Assembly (NCBI RefSeq): GCF_002954455.1
Contig: NZ_MSCC01000002.1
Span: forward strand, 437,558 to 501,557
DNA length: 64,000 nucleotides
Direction: 5' to 3'
From: Photobacterium aquimaris
GTDB lineage: Bacteria; Pseudomonadota; Gammaproteobacteria; Enterobacterales; Vibrionaceae
Part shown: positions 62,001 through 64,000 of the stretch, piece after piece
How positions within the stretch are numbered: the first letter of the stretch is position 1
Layout: each line of letters starts with the position of its first letter
Position numbers and translations under genes: made by a program
The notes under the pieces: generated by a model
What the model saw: the letters and a program-made list of their open reading frames with translations, nothing else
Databases searched by the model: none
What the model was told of the DNA's origin: nothing

Positions 62001-64000
62001 ATTTTGTAGCAGATAGATCAAATTCTACCTATACCGCATCAGCAACAAATGTCGGTCAAACGAATATAGTTCCATCCAGTGGTGCTGTGGGTGCCTTCTA
62101 TTTTGATAATTTAGGCTTTGCATATGCCTCAGTGAATGCTGATGGCAGCTTATGGCGCTTTGACTTATCTAACTTAAGTGCACCTGCCGTTGATTTAATT
62201 CAAGCAATTAAGAGTGGAAATGGGGTAGCCGCATCAGGCAATGATGGCGCGCGTTGTCGTTATGCGCCAGTACCAACTGATTATGGTGATGCACCAACAA
62301 CATTAGGTTACGCGACAGAGCTTGCTGATATGGGACCTCGTCACCAAACAGACACTGGATTGCCATTTATCGGCGCAATCGGACCTGATAATGAAAATGA
62401 TGGTCAACCAACGGCGACTGCTGATGGTGATGATGCCAATGGCCTTGTTCCTGATGATGAAGACGGTTTTACCCAGCCACAAATCAATGGCTTCCTTGTC
62501 GAAGATGACGTGGTATCACTGACGGTTCCTGTCGTGACATCGGGTAATGATAATCTTCATGGTTGGATTGACTTTGATGGTGATGGTTCATTTGATGCCG
62601 ACGAATACGCGACAGCTGTATTCACTGCTGATGGTGATGTACAACTCGACTTTACTGTACCGGCTGATGTGCAACCGATAAATAGCTTTGTTCGATTACG
62701 TACTTGTTCAAGTAGCTTTAGCTGTAATACGCCAACAGGCAGTGTTGAAGATGGTGAGGTCGAAGATCATGCTATTAGCTTAATGCCTGTCGGTGATCTT
62801 GAGCTCTCCCTCACCCTAGAGCCAAGTGTTAACGTAACCATTGGTATTCCATTTAACGTTGTTATAAGTGTTGAGAATAAGGGAACAACGGTTGCTGCAA
62901 ATACTAAAGTAACCCTACCAATACCGGCAGGATACAGTTTTGTTAAAGCCTATGCTGGTGATGGTGTAACCGAAATTACCACCTATGATCCGCTAACAGG
63001 TGAACTTGATTTAGGCACGATTGGACTTGGGTTTAATGACTACGCGATTATTCGTCTTGCACCACAAGATATGTCAGCGTTAAGCATTGATGCTGAAATT
63101 ATTACTACCGATATTATTGATATTGATTCAATCCCTAATAACGGCTTTGGTAATGATGAGGATGATACTGATGTAGTAACACCTATTATTTCAAATATCA
63201 TTCAGCCTGGTACGTGTGATGCACCGGTAGTATTTGAAGGTGGCGATGCTTATCAATCAGCAAATGGTGAGTACATTGTTACTGAAAGCCAAGTTAACCA
63301 ACGAGGTTATTTATGGAGTTATGGTTTCATTGATTTAAACCAACCACTTTATGCGGAGCTTGCTGTTTATCTTGGCGATCGTACTTGTAATACGGGTTGT
63401 CCAAATGGTATTGAGTCAGGGGCTGATGGTATGACATTTGTTCTCTCTGCCGATTCACGTGATTTAAATGCATTTGGTGCATTTGGTGGTGGTTTGGGTG
63501 TCAGTGATTTCTCTGGTGCAACGCCTGTATCACCGTCCATTGTGTTTGAGTTTGATACTTTTGATAATACCTATATCGGTGCAACGGATGATGCGGTAGG
63601 TGGGCAATATATCGATCATACAGGTGTGTATTTAAACGGTGATGTTTATACACCAAGCGCTGCGAATACTCTTATTTCTGCCACTTCAGTGAATGGTGGT
63701 GAGCTTGAAGATGGTCGTTATCATATTGCTCAGTTTGAGTGGGATCCTAGTACTAATACCTTTATTTACTATATGGACGGTATCGTTATTGGCCAATTTA
63801 CGCGAGATATTCGTGCTGACATTGGAACGACAATGGTTCGGTTCGGATTTACAGGTAGTACAGGAGATGGTTATAACCTGCAAAAAGGTTGTTTCACTCA
63901 TGCGCCAAATGTATTGGGTTCAGATTTAGGTGATGCGCCTGATACCACAGTAGGCACCAGCCCTAATAACTACACCACAATTTATGAAAATGATGGGGCG
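50036..64000 (+). CDS. Second giant GEVED-domain protein (3' end outside the window)
   Basis: The frame is open for 4,655 codons and runs off the window. Residues 1-80 are an unusually long presequence: a Lys/Leu-rich stretch followed by a normal hydrophobic core and cleavage after SSEVLA. Eight GEVED modules begin at about 50282, 53277, 53868, 58056, 58660, 60150, 62278 and 63926 (partial). Between them lie two copies of a TSP3-type block (51958-53275, 54541-55823), an SdrD-B-like segment and beta-helix (55840-57600) resembling the same block in the first giant gene, another SdrD-B-like segment (61060-61500), a DUF6923-like segment (61510-62275), a DUF11-like domain (62797-63200) and an L-type lectin-like domain (63206-63915). 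Three modules carry inserted domains. It is likely an exported, calcium-stabilised adhesin or surface-layer protein; the exporter is not visible. Confidence 0.9.
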   Translation, partial: MLSSLYSKCLDILSKMSLAGRLIYLISIQGIRLLSVLKKIGIDLFYCVGKKIHSCRKIFKSFISLGFISIVSLFSSEVLATKDFGDAPDDYKTIISSGGPNHVASSNLFIGDVAPDIESDGQPNSDATGDDANGDDEESFTSHIVSYEDGDTTYSTDVKVTNLSGVTANLYGWIDLNQNQQFETNEFASVTVPSGTNGSNVTLVWNDLSEIQDGLTFARFRLTTDDLVSGSSLTGLGHIGHDSYGLFTNSDETRVYAIAHHRNAHEPAVFCYDIITGALCPGYDNGAGNPNGKHLDTGAYSNTRTPHQGNHIAVNNKIYIPTEYGMSCWNMDTDNSCGFVSFMGAFGNGKTDNANNCGSTDHTCRSMPGLVGNKMYVMDDSTKIECVTTMMADCSGYPIDITGVVGLGVTGADTRTEVIGDRVYFAYSRNAGQRFVMCWDTTNNEMCSDFNNQQPILLLIQEDDAERDNFFVSYDSSSNPVAVCGGDASIDPVICVDITTGQINNGLLNGINFNTNGVYFQEVAALNSSGQMVTYFAGLDNAISYNWATGTQTTYTNLNDPGRQFHAAHDAGDGCIRYTMEGGVKELDVSQGMPSAGVSEFGCRSYSSSNFAAAASNGEIEDHQVTIEKYIAPISPPGVASGDFDKDGVPDSRDLDDDNDGILDIDEGCSIVHNENFERFADAFNEIPSLQAAIDTTTVEATGFESTGQYTLEPALVVPFLGGGTTPTNSQGQQVGSYLAGSGCSETTTLWDDGNGNVYLIFGTHDYQGGSVPSTDVCEANDPKQAGYIYKPVNKLPVQPNTNYVFSVDVKINTNNLQGHPSNTVPNVEPEIHFYVDGVSVAQYIPDRSASITTAEYKTFTFTWNSGNKTSIDWGIYNRTIESSGNDFSIDNVLFQSQTAVSITNCLDIDADDDGIPDNIEAQTTEGYIFPSNDDAATYNTNDGVNSSYINTNNGGPGLIPVNTDATSSIAIRVDTTPDYIDTDSDGDGVLDIAENGPDNIHPGSGANTDTDGDGLWDIFDATDSSGASAWHPDDELTTASIAQRVNSFGDVDGDVNGFEPLSQDLDFRDGDEPSQQPVYDFGDAPDGLDGEESYKTLAVSNGPRHLPSTQLYMGPNPTDIESDALITLLADGDDNTDTDDEGALSGYYPNKMINVGNANGAHWIRFNPLTNETGQDAFFYAWVDWNKNGIFEVDEGLAASNSGTVGEALFYATWNEIMDTRITVPSDFDNGYYFMRIRLSATQIDLQGAMGTDEDPRSLGVVEQIGAVEDHRVYFGRFDMGDLRDTVDGTSSTTSTVDHRTHIRDNGPAHFPSADLFIGTNPTDPDPYNTSTYNTTYTSSYANKDDNTGTPTAIRDDEDALPAPQVTVNETDNLVTFDIPVSNNTGADAYLYAWLDADHNGQLDVGELTSVGSIADDGAIVIPDNGGSATNYSVTWDNITSWPLVNQHYGIRLRLSEEKLTLSGASSSDEDPRALGVQLTQGEIEDYSIRVVASGGTGGGSTESDFDRDGVPDSIDIDDDNDGILDVDELGFDPNYLYRDYFDAANLNDPNECPLVKHTGDGFYYAPSHVGGVSDSNPSGNALACAGQNGMGSNTGNQVNNTWQGYGGSCSSGRYYAFLTLCNEFDTVGRCAGEGLNSMSFNDEFYRVKSEYMPSTTLLAGVTYRLRVLMSQSTMTKTQGVINNQIINPNETIVGGEHYYTFDYTPSSDETLTTIAVRNNFVASGSNNSGQGNDFAICGVELLTKDLDITQEGHHRDIDADDDGIPDNIEAQTSDDYILPNVNSFAQYIANDGLNTAYLTTNSTGGLGLTPVNTDQSAVTDSDTIPDYIDLDSDADGTSDVAENGPNHPDSITSTTDTDGDGLLDIFDANNDLAINGSSPGQWSPTDEVTANTVTHLKTIFGDTDNDAVDGAVVPLQLDLDYRDYAPSSAPPTGTISVNGTIFEDITGDGIFYDGDVVFNDNTGDQRGLSNVIVTIYFDDGDNLPNSGDTLVSTVTTDANGDYEFTGLGTGVYWVAPDAPTVSSNGSTGLVAEQTFGMASQFQIPQTWGIQSYCADGSGGSILSSDTTHFNDACYGGKSATAADDKTDAGTREHVTGFLLNSQIQALGNLSFGFSFNVVVNTESSGIGSYEQFLQNANAYSGPNVMRFVPAVSPNRATWWETSTTDTTSFTALTDSNTTIDGKAYDYKDGNADRNEDPSLLGPVTSVGADWNTRTISQVETPDLAINHLRNNSCGRSFYAQVNAESISWSGCAAIETTSNAHNITVQNMGVYSDDSDGTVSGPAFFARDAIQNFDFNNNVIGVLPTGVEPANQLYRGVIINNGNNWSGEIDYDGSGEIDSNYFANTWDTAIIIWYITGPLDPRDKFVISDNYIIDVDGSGIVLDRGTNATTIKGNYIDNAKFAGIDNASGASYLDILQNTVTNTQGFFDKSNTAYDNAHVSEWYPHSGISLGYGSSIVAEYNKVINGAAGVNGIDYAPGLGRGIKISKNQFGNNGGIAIDIGEEDGIDTNPHQGDSRRCYLSTYHGSPTVTGPALPLIEKAELSGNSLTVEGQHCNGAFVSENSFEIQFYIVSGDATDTSTSSTTASPVGGWSFMLNIGNEITGLTYGEGVTYLGSLTQQTNGTFSGTINVSGLSVGDTIGAISFSDHAAGTGAVPGQTSEFSANFIVVAGDLDFGDAPDDGSSNNGTGNYHTLVANNGPAHIVSTDLFIGTNATDVDSDGQPTATADGDDINGTNNDEDSLSALTHGYGETFFQKSLKVTNTTGADAYLYAWVDWNQNGLFEESEHLTNGDTNGAILVANNTNGDLFDIIWDSHSGFNADTTLYMRIRISAEELTASGTSLGVADARSLSSRGLGEVEDHQINIISSPTADSDFGDAFDDGSDATFHTLAASGGARHKLTTSAADTSGDATPPFTDDELLDMLSPSVNGNRWVYWDYPANVNHNGGSQNDVLVIKNNMSQNGLGYSGGDGHDRLILGKPASYYTVVSQGTNAWRVTWPDNRFINLNNVEEIIYNGIPDSTSQEDEDLSDDFIYLGSIRPDMEVGSYQSANADLDDINDSSGGSSSVDDEDAFNSSTTILDTNTSFTLDVPCNDHTGSQDKGATVFGWIDFNNNFMFETTEYAEAACSDSDAVNNGNAVLTWNGLSNLQAGDRFMRLRITTDALPADNNGTAWDERSAGTVSNGEVEDHQVTIADCVTTLSTGFSDYVSPAESQSAGRPAKEVYRSFGVEIYESHNSSNYPFRENALINTDGGQPGIFWVGDRVLSIDLVNTDGSKRTANAVGIVPDQAGDGQTRLTLVAFDINNNQIGIKEITEANTHNNSNINPPIILTTADTSGVPIHRVAYYNDRSSASVIGVIGALIEECIVSSIDYGDAPDANTSSDSQGNYSTINGPTHVIPSTGSTVYLGLLAPDGDDGAFGSGADTATHQATIKVTTAPASSGSGNRFFFDGIEAPDLSLAAGTYRFDVSAVPASHVLKFSTIADGTWNSGSAYTTGVTENTGYIDVVVDGSTADNLYYYCQNHADMGGDAAITVNSNLALFASGDDITGSDDEDGANVLHHGLRLGNNSYTLPVDVTVNSGTAHVYGWIDWNQDGVFATSELQQTTATSTSTVDLNFTVPAGVVMGVAAARIRVFTSMPAAGTNDALGNDSRATSVNIADGEVEDYALVMLDALTITGYVFNDNGGSTGTSINTVKDGDELGMGGVYVTLYNKTDGICTSVLTSDGTTDANSDGNIDNDDIGYYTFTGELNKDYALYETDGITPPLDCSAGPPSSGTIDPATGISIGRDISDPPNYISVNPNVHEVGILTASVNHDFADKQYTDEYPTCDTNAYLAKNTPSELYQVNLVTAIEVELGTASSKTYNAIGYSIAQNLIWGVYKNSGSTNSDVVAINLLNQEVMRFNIPEMNGISFASGDVTDDDILVVISDAATGRRMYFIDVNVNSATYGQYLGRSAPLNVALGDFAIHPLNTNIGWGVDSDKKLYRIDFVADRSNSTYTASATNVGQTNIVPSSGAVGAFYFDNLGFAYASVNADGSLWRFDLSNLSAPAVDLIQAIKSGNGVAASGNDGARCRYAPVPTDYGDAPTTLGYATELADMGPRHQTDTGLPFIGAIGPDNENDGQPTATADGDDANGLVPDDEDGFTQPQINGFLVEDDVVSLTVPVVTSGNDNLHGWIDFDGDGSFDADEYATAVFTADGDVQLDFTVPADVQPINSFVRLRTCSSSFSCNTPTGSVEDGEVEDHAISLMPVGDLELSLTLEPSVNVTIGIPFNVVISVENKGTTVAANTKVTLPIPAGYSFVKAYAGDGVTEITTYDPLTGELDLGTIGLGFNDYAIIRLAPQDMSALSIDAEIITTDIIDIDSIPNNGFGNDEDDTDVVTPIISNIIQPGTCDAPVVFEGGDAYQSANGEYIVTESQVNQRGYLWSYGFIDLNQPLYAELAVYLGDRTCNTGCPNGIESGADGMTFVLSADSRDLNAFGAFGGGLGVSDFSGATPVSPSIVFEFDTFDNTYIGATDDAVGGQYIDHTGVYLNGDVYTPSAANTLISATSVNGGELEDGRYHIAQFEWDPSTNTFIYYMDGIVIGQFTRDIRADIGTTMVRFGFTGSTGDGYNLQKGCFTHAPNVLGSDLGDAPDTTVGTSPNNYTTIYENDGA
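50770..51870 (+). other. Beta-propeller-like domain inserted in the first GEVED module
   Basis: The first module runs normally to [17 protein letters not shown], then about 370 residues of different sequence follow before the module's closing [16 protein letters not shown] appears at 51886-51921. The insert has recurring pieces such as [41 protein letters not shown] and [13 protein letters not shown], spaced like blades of a beta-propeller, and many paired Cys. The family is not identified. Confidence 0.6.
51958..53275 (+). repeat. TSP3-type calcium-repeat block, copy 1
   Basis: It begins with [20 protein letters not shown], continues through a carbohydrate-binding-like beta domain ([22 protein letters not shown]), and resumes with [35 protein letters not shown] and [15 protein letters not shown]. 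The D-x-D-x-D-G-x-x-D pattern is that of thrombospondin type-3 calcium repeats. A second copy of the same order lies at 54541-55823. Confidence 0.75.
54541..55823 (+). repeat. TSP3-type calcium-repeat block, copy 2
   Basis: It has the same order as copy 1: [20 protein letters not shown], a different central beta domain ([17 protein letters not shown] to FAICGVELL), then [38 protein letters not shown] and [16 protein letters not shown]. The two end parts are conserved and the centre has diverged or been replaced, which suggests block duplication followed by domain exchange. Confidence 0.7.
55840..57600 (+). other. SdrD-B-like and beta-helix segment shared with the first giant gene
   Basis: An SdrD-B-like domain ([33 protein letters not shown]) leads to [27 protein letters not shown] and [11 protein letters not shown]. 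The first giant protein has FGFSYNVVTNTEITGQG, LEQFIINANA and MRFVPAVAAN at the same place. A beta-helix-like region follows in both (here [33 protein letters not shown]). Confidence 0.65.
58740..59160 (+). other. RTX-like segment inserted in a GEVED module
   Basis: The module starting at 58660 is interrupted after [10 protein letters not shown] and resumes at [10 protein letters not shown]. The insert contains [18 protein letters not shown], one perfect RTX nonapeptide GGDGHDRLI (58940-58966) and a C-terminal piece [10 protein letters not shown]. This pattern is common near the C termini of type I-secreted repeat adhesins. Confidence 0.6.
60322..60650 (+). other. Cupredoxin-like segment inserted in a GEVED module
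   Basis: The module starting at 60150 is interrupted in its acidic loop (after APDGDDG) and resumes at [11 protein letters not shown]. The insert of about 110 residues has [16 protein letters not shown] and [13 protein letters not shown]. His3476, Cys3521, His3524 and Met3527 follow the H...C-x2-H-x-x-M order of type 1 copper sites. Confidence 0.6.
63206..63915 (+). other. L-type lectin-like domain
   Basis: About 235 residues starting near [20 protein letters not shown]. Family marks are [14 protein letters not shown] followed by [12 protein letters not shown], the metal-loop strand [11 protein letters not shown], the later HTGVYLNGD and a [22 protein letters not shown] strand pair. Eukaryotic members bind sugars with calcium and manganese. 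The ligand here is unknown. Confidence 0.7.

Overview
The window looks like chromosomal DNA of a marine gammaproteobacterium of the family Vibrionaceae, most likely Photobacterium. This rests on the AT-rich composition and on the gene set: CspA-type cold-shock genes, hcp-hcr-norR, a MOSC-flavodoxin reductase-ferredoxin fusion, a NutA/UshA-like 5'-nucleotidase lipoprotein, FetAB, PdxY and giant GEVED-domain proteins. The genus is an inference from the protein families; no search was possible.

Positions 1-27.8 kb hold ordinary single genes and short operons separated by clear intrinsic terminators. In order: cold-shock protein (-), small unknown protein (+), the nitrosative-stress block hcr, hcp and norR (all -), a very long AsmA-family protein (-), a decayed MurNAc-6-phosphate pair (frameshifted murR-like regulator (-) and internally deleted murQ (+)), mltC (-), katG (+), a broken REP-associated transposase (RAYT) with a REP-like palindrome, a small unknown protein, a YgdQ-like TerC protein (+), a cytochrome b561-like protein (-), the MOSC-ferredoxin fusion (+), a 5'-nucleotidase lipoprotein (+), a second cold-shock gene (+), fetA-fetB (+), pdxY (-), a degenerate cold-shock-like gene (+) and a YheO/DauR-type regulator (+). 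The NO-response block carries its regulation in the DNA: a sigma-54 -24/-12 promoter in front of hcp, and palindromes of the form GT-N7-AC upstream of both hcp and norR, as expected for NorR.

Positions 28.0-64 kb, more than half of the window, contain only two giant surface or secreted protein genes. Both are built from GEVED modules of about 180-190 residues that open with DFGDAPD, carry a 12-residue EF-hand-like loop (for example DFDRNGRFDRDE) and close with GEVEDH. The first gene (28034-49686) would encode about 7,217 residues with 25 modules, but it is interrupted at a run of 12 G (32740-32751), with the reading frame resuming immediately afterwards. That is the signature of a phase-variable contingency tract, although a sequencing error cannot be excluded from the sequence alone. 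The second gene starts at 50036, is open for 4,655 codons and runs off the window. It has an 80-residue N-terminal presequence, eight GEVED modules (the last partial), two copies of a TSP3-type calcium-repeat block, an SdrD-B-like and beta-helix segment shared with the first gene, a DUF11-like domain and an L-type lectin domain. Three of its GEVED modules contain unrelated inserted domains: a beta-propeller-like segment, an RTX-like segment and a cupredoxin-like segment with a copper-ligand pattern. No dedicated outer-membrane exporter lies in the window.

The most interesting material is therefore the pair of giant calcium-dependent modular proteins with a G-tract switch and nested domains, followed by the NorR regulatory architecture and the two damaged murR/murQ genes.
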